Source: Epiperipatus broadwayi
Taxonomy: Eukaryota > Onychophora > Udeonychophora > Euonychophora > Peripatidae
DNA length: 64,000 bases
NCBI GenBank assembly: GCA_028023455.1
Contig: JAQFVV010000187.1
Coordinates: 620,001-684,000, forward strand
Direction of reading: 5' to 3'
Of the stretch, positions 12,966-24,422 are shown one piece after another. The notes beneath the pieces are model-generated. The model did not search any database, was not told where the DNA came from, and worked only from the letters and a program-made list of their open reading frames with translations. The translations under genes and the position numbers were made by a program. The first letter of the stretch is position 1, and every line of letters starts with the position of its first letter.

Positions 12966-13405
12966 TAAATAAATAATCATTCAAACAAGATTGAAATAAA
13001 CAACTAGTAATAACTATATTTAAATATTTATCAAACCGGCTTTCATCTCCATTGAAACTTTCTCAAGATATTATATTATACAATTCACATAACCAATTAA
13101 CTATACCATTTTTTAAGAGATGTAAAATATGTATTTAATTATTATTTTGGGGGAAATTGTATAAATTTTTTTAGATGTATATGTTAAATTTATTTATTTA
13201 TAATATATAAGTATATATTTAAAAGAAATGAAATTTAATGTAAATAGTGTTCAGTAGATGGAATGGATATATTTAATTGGTTATGTGAATTGTATAGTAT
13301 AATATCTTGAGAAGGTCTCAGTGGAGATGAAAGCGGTTTGATAAATATTTAAATATAGTTATTAATAGTTATTTATTTCAGTCTTGTTTGATTGTTTATT
13401 TATTT
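12966..13405. mobile_element. Second fold-back element with a degenerate hammerhead-like motif
   Basis: Arms 12966-13106 and 13268-13405 are inverted copies of each other over about 138 bp with roughly ten to twenty differences. They surround about 160 bp of unrelated AT-rich sequence. In the right arm TTGAGAAG (13307-13314) is followed by a GTCTC/GAGAT hairpin with loop AGTG and then GAAA (13329-13332). The left arm carries the same on the minus strand with TTGAGAAA. The layout repeats that of the element at 12377-12643, only 320 bp away, but the sequences differ. No clear TSD was found. Confidence 0.6.
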
Positions 13406-16028
13406 ATATATTGAACTGGATGCTTTATCCACTTCAACAGTTCCATCACGAAACTAAAACTAACTTTTATTTTTGTATAGTTTTAAAAGAAAACTATTTA
13501 AAAGTTTTGTGTATTATTTTTTTTAATGTATTAAGAGTACCTGCAATAATACACATACTCGATTATATCTTAAAATTCTGTGATTTTATTTTCAATAGAT
13601 CTTAGTTTAAAATAGTTTTCTTTTGTCGCTTGGTTTTTTTTAAACAAAGTAATTAAAAGCAATTTTTAATCTTTTGGGAAAAAGCATTCTAACTTACGTT
13701 TTAATCCTTTTTTTTTTTTTTTGAACGCATTTTAATTTTAAAAAGTTTTGTTTTCAATAAAGTTTCTTTTATTGTGTTGATTTTAATTTATTTTTAAAAG
13801 CTGAGACTTAATTTTGCATTTACTTTTCTTTAATTAATAAGATTACAGTCCTGGTAAGATTTTTAATTAAGATTAAGCGAGATAGAGATTTTCTCTGGTC
13901 AAAAATTGCTAATTAAAGTTGAACTGGGAGATAAGTGTGCACATAAATAACCCTGAGATTTCGGATTAATTATTATTTGGCTTCTCATTTTTTATTCTGC
14001 TGGTTATGAAAAGCATTTCAACTCCTTAGTATGCTATTTGTGATCCTTATTTGAATTGCTGTGCTGCCTTTAATTTTGAAGATTGCTGTCCTTGTCAGTA
14101 TAGCACAATTGCTTATCGTTCGTTCTAATATCTGCCAATCAGAAATTCTGCTGAAATCAAATTACTGACTTCTAATTGTTAAATAGCTATCCCCTTTGCA
14201 GGATGCCAAAACTACCCACCATGATGATTCTTTTCTACAACATGCCGTGGTAAACTAACCAACCCTGGATTCTGAAGTTCCTGCAAGATCATGCCGTAAA
14301 AGCTTAAACAAGAACTGATCCATTGCTTGCCTCCAAACTCCCTACCAAAGAGTCATAAATCAAAAGCTTTCGTGATGGATTCAAATTAGAAAGAACTGTG
14401 TGCATCCCACTTGAGGAAATCCGACGGACTTTACATTAGGCCTCAAGGTGAAAGATTTCATATTCTAATCAGGATTTAAATCTGTCAAAGTCTCAGTTTA
14501 ATCTTAAATAATCCTGTATTTATTATAAGTTTTGAATATTTCTTTATTGCTTTTAATTGTCTTATGTATTTTCTTACTAGTGTATATATAGTGGACTCTT
14601 AGTTTTAAGACTTCTTATTTGTTTTATATTTATTTATCCGAGAGTGTATTGAGAGTTTAGATTTTATAGTTATTGTCTCTCTTTTTGTATTACTAACCCT
14701 TGATAAATGCTTTGGCAGACATTTATAATTTTATTTTAACTCGCCTGGCCTTTGTCATTATAATTAGTTTAGTTAAGCTAGGTTTGTATTTTCCTGCAGA
14801 CCGAAAATCTTTTGGCTGGTGGTTTATCAAGTGTATTGTTTTGTTTTTCCTATCTCAAAGATTTTGTTTCTTCTACGTAAGATCATCTTGATTACCTTGA
14901 ACATAGTTAAATCATGAGATGTTCTGTAGACATATGATATTCTTGATCCTGATATTTTATTCTGGGTCAAGCCTGCGCTGTTTCGTTGTGTTCCCTACAA
15001 GGCTGCTTTATTTTTGTTTTGAAATCTCTAAATAGGAAAACTGGAATTGGTTTTTATAGACCGCTAGCAGGAAAATATTATAAATATCTTTTTTTAAATT
15101 ATAGGTGAGCAAACGAACTTATCTGCCAGGGTGTTTAATGTTTCAAAACTCACATACACTCTCTGATAAATATGCTGTAAAAATCTAGGTCAAACCTTAT
15201 ACTTTCATTAGCTTAAGATTTATTTATTTTTTTAATTTAATAAATTATGAAGTTATTTAAAGTTATCTTGGCTGACGTTTGTCTCTGTATTCTTTTCTCA
15301 ATTATATGAACAATCTTAAAGATCTCTTTCTTTCCATGGGTCTAGCTGGTAGCACTTGTCATCATCACCAACTTTTGATAACCGTAAATTAAATTTGCTA
15401 GGTAGTAAGTGACCTAGTGGCACCCTCGGTGGTCTAAAGAAGTGAAGAAGTGACCGGTATAATATGTATAAAATAATCATTAAGTTAACTAATATCATTA
15501 ACCAAGACTCAAAACATAGAGATAACCTAAGGTCAAGTTGTATCTTAGCAACTAAATGTGAAGGAAGTAAAATTAGAACTCAATTACACAATTATTAATT
15601 ATGATGCATTCAGCAATAATCGAATACAAAATCGTGAAATGAAATAGTAATTTGACACATGCTGATTACCAGAAGTCAATTCCACTATAAAAGCTCAATC
15701 AACTAATTTCCAGTTCAGTTCCATCTTTTACAAATGAACTAGTCACTATGCATATTTATTTTGCTGTGTTCAAATGCTTAACACATCTGAAAGATGGAGG
15801 AATAGTTTGGATGAATTTTCCTTGTTTATAAAATCTTCAATAGCAGAGAAGTCTAATATCATTCGAGTAAAGAGTAAATAAATTACTCTTTAATATCATC
15901 AATAATAATTTCAATAGCGAAATTATTTTAATATAATAATTAGAGAAATTCTTATCGATATCATTCTAAACTTGAATTCCAAGAAAGACAAATATCATCA
16001 ACTATATTTATATATCTAAATCAATTTA
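13406..16028. other. Intron stretch without recognised element
   Basis: Mostly T-rich intron. The part 13980-14470 is more complex and may be an old repeat. The short frames here show no known domain and poor codon structure. Nothing further can be supported. Confidence 0.45.
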
Positions 16029-16042
16029 TTATAAGATTTTAA

Positions 16043-17043
16043 TATACAAAATTAACAAAGCGTATGCCACACTTGAATGAGAAGCTATAAAGATACACAG
16101 AAATTATTACACTCTAAGCGCTTTCGAGGTCTTTTGCCTCATATTCATAGCGGTACTGTGAGCTGCAGAACGAAAAAATAGGGCAAGGGAAACAAAACAG
16201 TATGCAAAGCATATGCAAATGAACTAGATAGTCCAACGTTTGGAGATGTCAAAGCAGGTATCTCATCTATTGATGGAGTTATTATTGCCATTAATAAAAT
16301 ATGCTCTGATTTTCCGCTTGATGTCATTTTTCTCAATACAGACTATTTTAGGGCTAGAAGGTTCAAAAAAATGTCCTGTCTTCTTGGAATGCTCTAAAAA
16401 TGTTGATGAATTATCATTGTTTTTCATGGCTCTATTATATGTATATCTGTGTTGTGCTGTCCTGTTGATTATGCCTGCCTTGGTTTCTCCAAAATAAATG
16501 GCCCGGCAACCAGGTTGTGTGCAAACTATGCTGTAAACGACATGGGGAGTCTGAGAAGGTTCAATTTTGTCCTTAGAGTTATTGATTAGACGATTAGTGC
16601 ATGGGGGTGTATGAAACTAATTTTAAATTTATTGGCCAAAACCTTGATTAATTGATAGGAGATTTTAGGACATTTGTTTGAACCTTCCAGCCCTAAATTA
16701 GTCTGTATTGAGAAAAATGACATCAAGCGGAAAATCAGAGAAGCATATTTTATTAATGGCAATAATAATTCCATCAATAGATGAGATACCTGCTTTGACA
16801 TCTCCAAACGTTGGACTATCTAGTTCATTTGCATATGCTTTGCATATTGTTTTGTTTCCCTTGCCCTATTTTTTTGTTCTGCAGCTCACAGTACCGCTAT
16901 GAATATGAGGCAAAAGACCTCGAAAGCGCTTAGCGTGTAATAATTTCTGTGTATCTTTATAGCTTCTCATTCAAGTGTGGCATACGCTTTGTTAATTTTG
17001 TATATTAAATTATCGAATGAGAAGTCTTAAAATCTTTAATACT
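16043..17043. mobile_element. Penelope-like element: two 5'-truncated copies head-to-head
   Basis: A 1001-bp insertion lies between perfect 14-bp direct repeats TTATAAGATTTTAA (16029-16042, 17044-17057). Read on the minus strand from about 16690 to 16043 it encodes the end of a Penelope-type RT, then a GIY-YIG endonuclease domain (GETKAGIINRTAQH, LEHSKKTG, INGNNNSINR), then a 3' UTR. From about 16675 to 17043 the + strand carries the last part of the same endonuclease and the same 3' UTR. Both UTRs hold ATGAATAT, a GAGG/CCTC hairpin and GAAAGCGC. Stops and frameshifts show both copies are dead. The shorter, inverted second copy is a known habit of Penelope insertions. Confidence 0.82.
16079..16500 (-). 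pseudogene. GIY-YIG endonuclease domain of the Penelope-like element (broken)
   Basis: The minus strand encodes a GIY-YIG nuclease domain that nicks the target for reverse transcription in Penelope-like elements. Visible parts are YFGETKAG near 16500, AQHRYTYNRA, the FLEHSKKTGHFFEP region and a C-terminal DTCFDISKRWTI. The order agrees with the better preserved copy at 48503-48823. An in-frame TGA replaces an arginine codon in the NSINRxDTCF motif, and a second stop follows. The upstream RT part (16510-16690) is fragmentary. Confidence 0.78.
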
Positions 17044-17057
17044 TTATAAGATTTTAA

Positions 17058-19068
17058 GTTATAGAAAATGCATTGTGAGTAAACACATTTTTTCATAGGA
17101 TCAAATGCTAGTATTCTAACCTAAAGCAGTGTAATTATTCATTTCTACTGAAATCCCTAAAATATATATATATGTCATCTATGTAATTCAATACTCAACT
17201 TCTGTTTACACCAAGATAATTTAAGGAAAGGAATGTCAATGTGATGCGAGAGGAACATTTATGACATAATGGATCATACTGATTGTCTCATCAATGATCG
17301 ATGACTGGAAATAAAAGAACTTTATTCCTAATGAACATTGCTTCTTAAATTTTGGAAAATGAATAGGATAATGCCCTAAACTTTAAATACATCATATTAT
17401 TTTTGCGTATCAACATCTATAAATATTTAATTTTATTTCCTTTGCCTTTAAAACATGCCTACTTTGGAATAATCTATTTTGGAAAATCATTAGATGAAAA
17501 ATGGGAAAAGATCATTGGGTTAATTATTTTTTTTATTTAATAAAATTTAGGTCTTCTTTATACAGCAACTTGACCAGGTTAATAAGTAAACTTAATATGA
17601 AGGTAAGATTTTATTGTTCTTCATATTAAATTTATTCACTTATGACATGACAGAATTCTTGTTTATTATTAAGTTAATTAATTTATTAATATTTGTTTAT
17701 TTATTATTTAATATAACTGATTAATATCCTCAGATGAAAGGTCTTTTCTTTCAACAATAGGGACCATGTATAGATGGGAAGTCTTATAAAAATGGAATTC
17801 CTCAAATGGATTTGATATTAGAAAAGTCTTCATTTATACTTATATTGTTTAATTTAAATTTCGTTAGTTAGTGTTATCATAATCTTTGGAATTACAAAAT
17901 ATTATTTATTTTTGTAATCTATTAAATATTGTTTGTACTATGATACATATCTACTATGGGATATGGGATGGTATAATTGTAAAATGTATATACTAATATA
18001 AGAGAAATGTATTTAAACACTTACAATTAAAAATTTTATTATATAAAGATAAATTTAAATTATTTTTCAATTAATAAATATTGTTAAATTTTTTTTAAAT
18101 TTAAAGAGGTCTCTGATTTATTTAAATTATTTATTTTATTTTCATAATAAAATAAAATTGAATACATATACCCACATATACATATCATCATGACTTAACA
18201 TCATGATAACTTGGTTGGAAGGAATTTTAGAATCTATTGAACTTATATAAAAGTATTATTATTACTACAGGATATCAATTGACCCCTGAAGAGAGTTAAA
18301 TGTAAAATTAACCCTGAGTTCGAATACTGAGCATAACGGAATAGTAAAGAGAGGTGAAGATTGGATGAACTGATCTAAGTTATATCTGTATTGAATGTTT
18401 AAATATTAAATTATCATATTTGAAATATATGCAATCATGAATTAGATTTTATCACATCATTCATGGCATCCTTCATGAAGACTCTAGATCTGACTATAGT
18501 TAGATGGGCTTACCCTTATTCCTTAAGGGAATATGGGCCGTTACAACCTTTTAATATTTATTCTTTTTATTTTATAATTTATTTTTAATAATATATCCAG
18601 CACCAGAAAGAAGTAAATAAACATTTAATTAATGTCTTATGAAATATAAATTCTTTTAAATAGTTAATGATGTAAATAGTCAGTTGCCTTTTTTTTTTCT
18701 AAGTATATGCAAAACTGATGTTTTCGAACAATTCTTCAGCACTATACAAGCTTGCAAATTATCCTAATTTAATTAGTAAAAAGTACTTCAATGTGATTGG
18801 TGGGAAACCAATCTGATGATCGACTGAAATATTAATCTAGTAATCAGTTATCTGAAAAGTAAATGGAAAGTTCAAATCAGTACTATGAAAAACAAGATTG
18901 GTGCAAGAAGTCACATTATATCATTTATTAGAAGAATAAGTTTAGTTTTTACTATATGACAGCTATCAGTCTCTTAATAAAGTCTTCATTGCAAAAATTA
19001 TTAGTCTGTTAATGTGTAAAAAATCTGCCAGTCAGTAAAAAAAGACTTATTGAGATGTCTATATTCCT
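17058..19068. other. Intron stretch without recognised element
   Basis: AT-rich, with no host exon and no recognisable transposon domain. A sequence CCCTGAGTTCGAATACTG near 18310 resembles a tRNA B box and recurs inverted near 9970, so a very old SINE family is possible. No A box could be matched. Confidence 0.4.
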
Positions 19069-19081
19069 AAAACATCTTTAT

Positions 19082-22000
19082 CATCATCATTATCAACCAT
19101 TATGAATCCACTGCAGGATGAAGGTCTCTCCAAGTTCAATCCATCTTTTCCTATCTTTAGCTTCTCTTCTCCACATCACCCCTGCACACTTTTTTATTTC
19201 ATCCATCCATTTCACATGTGGTCTCTTTCTGGGTCTTTTACAACCTCTTGGAATCCCGTTCAAAATTTCAATTGTCCATCTCTTATCATCTCTTCTAGCA
19301 ATATGTCCAACCCAACTCCACTTCAGTCTTTTAATTTTTTCAATGAGGTCAGTAACATCTGTTTATTCTCTTACACATACATTGCGTTTTCGATCTCTTC
19401 TTGTTACTCCCAACATGCATTTCTCCATATTTCTTTGAGTGGTCTGAAATCTCTGTATTGCTCTTCTATTAAGTGTCCAAGTCTCAGATCCATAAGTAAG
19501 AACTGGCAAAAAACATTTATTAAAAACCTTCCTTTTCAAACACATGGGCATATTTCCTTTTAGTATCAAGTTATTTCTACCAAAAGCACTCCAACCAAAT
19601 TTAATTCTATGATTAATTTCATCCATTATGTTTCTATCTGTATTAATAATCTGAACAAGGTATTTGTAACTGTTAACTTTTAACTCATCATAATCAATCT
19701 TTATTTTCATATTTTGAGAAAATCTATTAAACATTACTTTAGTCTTTTTAACATTTATCTTTAGTCCTACTTTCATCTGATAACTCCTGCAACATTTTCT
19801 GTAGCTCTAGAGCATTATTTGCAAAAACAACTACATCATCTGCAAAATCTAAATGACTTAAATAAGCTCCATTTACTTTCGCTCCTTCAGCTTCCCATTC
19901 TAATCCACAAAATACTTCTTGCAGCACTGCTGTAAAAATTTTTGGAGATATGGAGTCACCTTGTCTTACACCCTTTTTAATGTTGATTTTCCTATTATCA
20001 TTATGTAATCTAATTGTTGCTGTTGCATTTTTATAAATATTCTTTAAAATATGACAATACCCTGGATCTATTGGGCCCCGCATCACCACCAAAATTAACA
20101 AAAAGTTATTTTTCGAAATATTGAATTTGCATTTTATTTAAATATTTAATATATAGAGGACCCCACAAAAAAAATCCAATCGGGCTCCGAACTTATTGGA
20201 CCCAGCCCTGGATGATCCAATGCTTTAATCACTGAAGAAATGTTTATAGAATCAAATGCCTTTTTATAATCTACAAATCCTAAGCATAATAGCAACTCAT
20301 ATTCATTTGTCCTTTCTATAACTTCTCTCAATACCTGGATATGATCTACTGTACTAAAACCACTTTTAAATCCAGCTTGTTCTCTTGGTTGGTGGAAATC
20401 CAGTGTTTTCTGTAGACGAGTTGTGATTATCTTAGTAAAAATTTTGTATAAAACTGATAAAAGACTGATAGGTCTGTAATTTCTAATATCTTCTTTATCA
20501 TCTTTTTTAAATATTAATACTGCACTCTTCCAATCATCTGGTACATCTTTATCATTTAGACATTTGGTATATAACTTTGCTAAAAAAAAATTCTATTTCT
20601 TCACCTGCTTCTTTTAATATATCAATTATAATTCCATCATTACCTGGAGCCTTTCCTTTCTTCATAAATTTAATTGCATGTCTCACTTCCTCATTCAAAA
20701 TTCTGGGCAATTCGGAAGATATAATAGGTATAGGAGGCACTTGTTCTTTATTACTATATAATTCTTGATAGAAGTCTTTACACATTTCATGATCTCATCT
20801 CTCTTTTTAGTAATAATGCCATCTTTTTTTCTTATTGCAGATATAAATTTCCTACCAAAAGCAAAATGTTGTTTTACACTCTTTAGACTTTTATTCTCTT
20901 CTACAACTTTCCTTGCTAGTTCACAATTATACTTTCTTATATCATTTTCAATTCTTTTCTGCACCATTTTACAAAATTCGAGATGTTCAATCTTTTTTAA
21001 TGCATCATTGTTGTATATCCTCATATTCCTTCTTTTCTTCATAAATTCTCTAGTCTTAATAGAAATTTTATTGGTCAATTGCTGCTTTTTTCTACCAGCT
21101 ATCTTTGTTGCAGTTTTTAAAAGTATATCAGTTATTTTCCTATTAATGTCATTCAAATCTGAATCATGTTCAAAATCTACTAATACTTGAAACCGATTTG
21201 TAAGTTCTAATTTAAATTCATTAGAATGTTTCTGAAGATTAGGAATATCAACTGTAAATATTGTTTTGCTTAATAATTTTTGTCTCTAGTTTTGCATTAA
21301 CATCTATCTTACATCTTACTAATTTATGATCATTTCCTGTGTTAAATTTATTAAGAACATTACAATCTTGAAATATGTATTTTCTGTTAGTCAAAATATA
21401 ACCCAATTCTGCTGTACCTTTATTATGGATGCTTCCATGTCCATTTCCTTTTAACATTTTTCTCAAAAAAAGAATTTCATAATATAAAGTTTTTCTTTTT
21501 CTGCAAACTCCACAAGTCTATGTCCTCTCTCATTTTTATTACCATAATCAAAATTACCTATAACATTTTCATCTTTCATTTGTTTACCAATTCTAGCATT
21601 AAAGTCTCCCATAACAATTTTAAAATGTTGTTTACTCTGATCAAAAGCCTTTTGTACATCCATATAAAAATCTTCTATTACTTCATCACTATGAGAACTT
21701 GTTGGGGCATAAACCTGAATTATCTGCATTTGGTATCTGCTATTAAGTTGTAAAACTAATCTTGCCACTCTGCCTGATACACCATCAATCTCCACAATGT
21801 TATTCTTCCATTTTTTATTTATAATGAATCCTACTCCACTTGTATTTCCAATATTTGTGCCTTTAGAGTAGAATATATGTCCACTTTTTAAATCAATTGT
21901 TTCTTCACCTTTTCTTCTAACTTCACAAAGTCCAATAAGGTCCCATTTAATATAAGACAGTTCTTCTTCTAACTCTTGCAATCTTCCTCCACTTGAAAGT

Positions 22001-22421
22001 GATCTGCAGTTGTAAGTACCTAAATAAAAAGTCATCATCAAATGGCAGCTTGAGTCTGCAATTAGGGGATTCTTAGCATCCTTTGCCTTCAGCCACCAAC
22101 AGCTGCCTTGGTCTGTGACTTTACAGCCTCCTGGGAATAAGGGCATGATTTATTTTTGTCTGTCATGATTGTATATATTGGAAAAAATATTCTTAAACTC
22201 GGAGGTAAAAAGCCAATAAACTCACCACGCTGGCTAATGCATGTTGGTGAGCAGCCCATCCATGTTCGTATACTATATGAATAATCACATAGTAATAACA
22301 ACTGCAACGACAAGAACGTATGGTGTGGACATTAGGAATTTGCTCTGCTTGGTTCCTTTAAGGCCTTCAAGAGGAATCAAAGGGTCTCCTTTCAGTTAAT
22401 AGCAAACTCCTTTCTGCAGCC
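19082..22421 (-). mobile_element. RTE-type LINE, near full length, decayed (copy 1)
   Basis: The element is flanked by a perfect 13-bp TSD AAAACATCTTTAT (19069-19081, 22422-22434). On the minus strand it runs from a 5' UTR (22421-22150) through an APE-type endonuclease (GTYNCRSLSS, YAPTSSHSDE, GDFNARIG, then NDHKLVRC) and RT (KKAFDSI, GVRQGDSISPK, HLDFADDVVVFAN) to a tail with ATGATGATG repeats at 19082. It is split into at least eight frames by stops and frameshifts, so it is inactive. It is very close in sequence to 59123-62389 and lacks about 70 bp of that copy's 5' UTR. A 138-bp insertion lies at 20068-20205. Confidence 0.9.
20068..20205. mobile_element. Small non-autonomous DNA transposon inside RTE copy 1
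   Basis: The 138-bp insertion is flanked by 8-bp direct repeats CCCTGGAT (20060-20067, 20206-20213). The uninterrupted RTE copy at 60110-60125 has a single TCCTGGAT at this site, so the empty site is known. The ends are CTATTGGGCCC and, inverted, CTGGGTCCAATA, short imperfect terminal repeats rich in GGGCC. An 8-bp TSD and such ends suggest a hAT-superfamily derivative. It has no coding capacity. Confidence 0.7.
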
Positions 22422-22434
22422 AAAACATCTTTAT

Positions 22435-22923
22435 ATAAAGCAATATGTCATCAAATTAAGAAACATGTTTACTTTTCCTGCATTTTATTGTTATTAACAA
22501 ACAACTCCAATTTTTCATAATCAGAAAGTTAGTTTCTTTTAAAATATTTAATTATATCATATCCAAAACAACTCCTATATTTGTTGCTCATTATAAATGC
22601 TCAACCTAAAATTAAAAATCTACTAAAAGAAATCATTTTGTAGAATAGGTTTTTTGTTATTGTTTGTTTGAAAATTTATTTTGATGTAGTATATTTCAGT
22701 TCATATTCATTTTTTATCAATTTTGATTTTTCTTATATTTTGACATTATGCAGCCAATTGTACAACAACTTTCACGTTGTTTGGTAAATGCTCAACTGCT
22801 AAGTTAGTCATACTTTCTGTGTGACTAGCATTAACTGTATAAAAATATTGCCAATATGTATTAAGATCAACTTGCTTGATAATTGTTTTTATATTTCTCT
22901 TTTTATCTTTTTCTTCTTCCAAG
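22435..22923. other. Intron end before the exon at 22924
   Basis: AT-rich, no element recognised. The polypyrimidine tract directly before the acceptor (22880-22923) is long and well formed. Confidence 0.5.
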
Positions 22924-23048
22924 AAATGATATTTTAAATGCAGTTGCTGAATTTGAGAAAAGTATCAAAGAATATAAAGAAGTATTTGGAAAATTTGAAA
23001 TTCTCAGCAAATTAATTGAACTAGAAGATATTGATAATTTAGAAAAAG
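22924..23048 (+). CDS. LRPPRC: LRPPRC-like exon 2 of window
   Basis: The acceptor is TTCTTCCAAG and the donor GGTAATA, with the cut after the first G. The exon carries 41 whole codons plus one base at each side. The protein reads NDILNAVAEFEKSIKEYKEV followed by a second helix ending in ELEDIDNLEK. This matches the LRPPRC repeat with a D-x-x-x-A-V start and a KLxExxDxxxLxK end. The first base completes the split codon of the exon at 2567-2774, which supports direct splicing over the 20-kb intron. The last base joins with TT at 31274 to give valine. Confidence 0.82.
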
Positions 23049-24047
23049 GTAATATTAGCTTTTTATCACTTTAGATATATTTATATGTATATAAGTTATA
23101 CTATACAATATTTTTGCTTTCTAAACTCACTTATAACATATTACAATCAAACTTTTTTAATTTTACAATCAGTACACTCACCCAAACAATGTAGATTAGT
23201 CTAGGGTCTTTCCACCTAATAATAGTCAGATATTCATGTATCAACGAGAACTAAATAGTTAGATGGCTTGCCTATGACTAGCTACTTGGAAAAAAATTCT
23301 ACGCCTATTTTTTAATCAAGTATTAATCTTTTTCACATAAATATTTATATTTGACAAAAGATTAAAACTGCAATCTTTAAAAATAGTTTTTGAAAATAGT
23401 AAAGTGTTCATAATATTAGATTACATTTATCTTTTTTAGTAATCACTATTCTTGAAAAATAGGTCCATTCTTGTCTGAACAATGAATTTTTTTTTTTTTA
23501 AATAATACAAACCAGCTACTACCATTTATTTGTAATTTTTGTACTGCCTGGAACATTGCCTTGTCATTATTGTACAGTCTTCGTTTCACTTTTGCTGATT
23601 TATTTCAATATATATATATTTAAATTAGGATAATTTTTTTGTATATTCTTCAACTGAAAGTGATTAAATACTCATTTATAACTAAAAATGGTTAGCTAGC
23701 AGAATTTTTGTGTGGGCTAGTTACCTGCTAAATCCTAATTGCATTTGAGAATTATTCAGTTATAGAAAAATTTCAGCTTCACTTTTGATCTAAATACTTG
23801 ATTATAGACATGACCAGATAATACACCTGATCATTACATTAATAAAAACTAGAAGTATGTTATGCATAGTAAAAGATGAAAAGGCTTTAAATTCTTCACT
23901 GCAAGCCAATCTGTTCCTATTATCTTCCCTCAAAGGAACAATGAAGGCCAAAAATATTTTTCATTAAACTAATCAAAAACTATAGGGTCATGCTACAGTA
24001 GTGATTGACACGGTATTGACGTTCAGGTGTCATAATTTATAATATAC
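23049..24047. other. Intron stretch without recognised element
   Basis: AT-rich intron with homopolymer runs; no exon, no transposon domain and no long repeat recognised. Confidence 0.45.
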
Positions 24048-24422
24048 AAATTGGGGTACTCATCTTTTAGCTAAAGATACTGCTGTATGGCGCGGTTTTC
24101 GCGCCAAAACACATAAAAATGCTGTTTCCGTGGTCAACACGTTCGAACCCGCGCTTTCTATAATACAACTTTTTTGTTGTGCTACAGAATGCAGGCCGCT
24201 ATGTCGCATACATTTATTATTATCATTTAAATTGTATATGTTAATAAAAAATAATATTTAATAAAGACGATTTTGTTTTGTTTTTATTTTCACATTACAA
24301 AAAAGCACAGAAAAATTATTAAAATCAACGGCCCATGAATGTTCATATTTTATAGTTTTAGCGTGAAAACGGCGCCATTCAACTGCATCTTTAGCTATAA
24401 GACAAGCACCCAAATTGGTTAT
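24048..24422. mobile_element. TIR-bearing non-autonomous DNA transposon (MITE)
   Basis: The left end carries TTTTAGCTAAAGATAC then TATGGCGCGGTTTTCGCGCC (24068-24107). The right end inverted reads TTATAGCTAAAGATGC then GAATGGCGCCGTTTTCACGC. The terminal inverted repeats extend over about 60 bp with roughly a dozen differences and begin with TTGGGGTAC/TTGGGTGC. The terminal CG-rich patch is unusual for this AT-rich region. The interior has no coding capacity. No certain TSD was found. Confidence 0.7.

Noticed and set aside
19102-19563. Plus-strand 153-codon frame rich in S, F and P
   Set aside because: Antisense shadow of the RTE C-terminus; the same shadow recurs over the other RTE copy.
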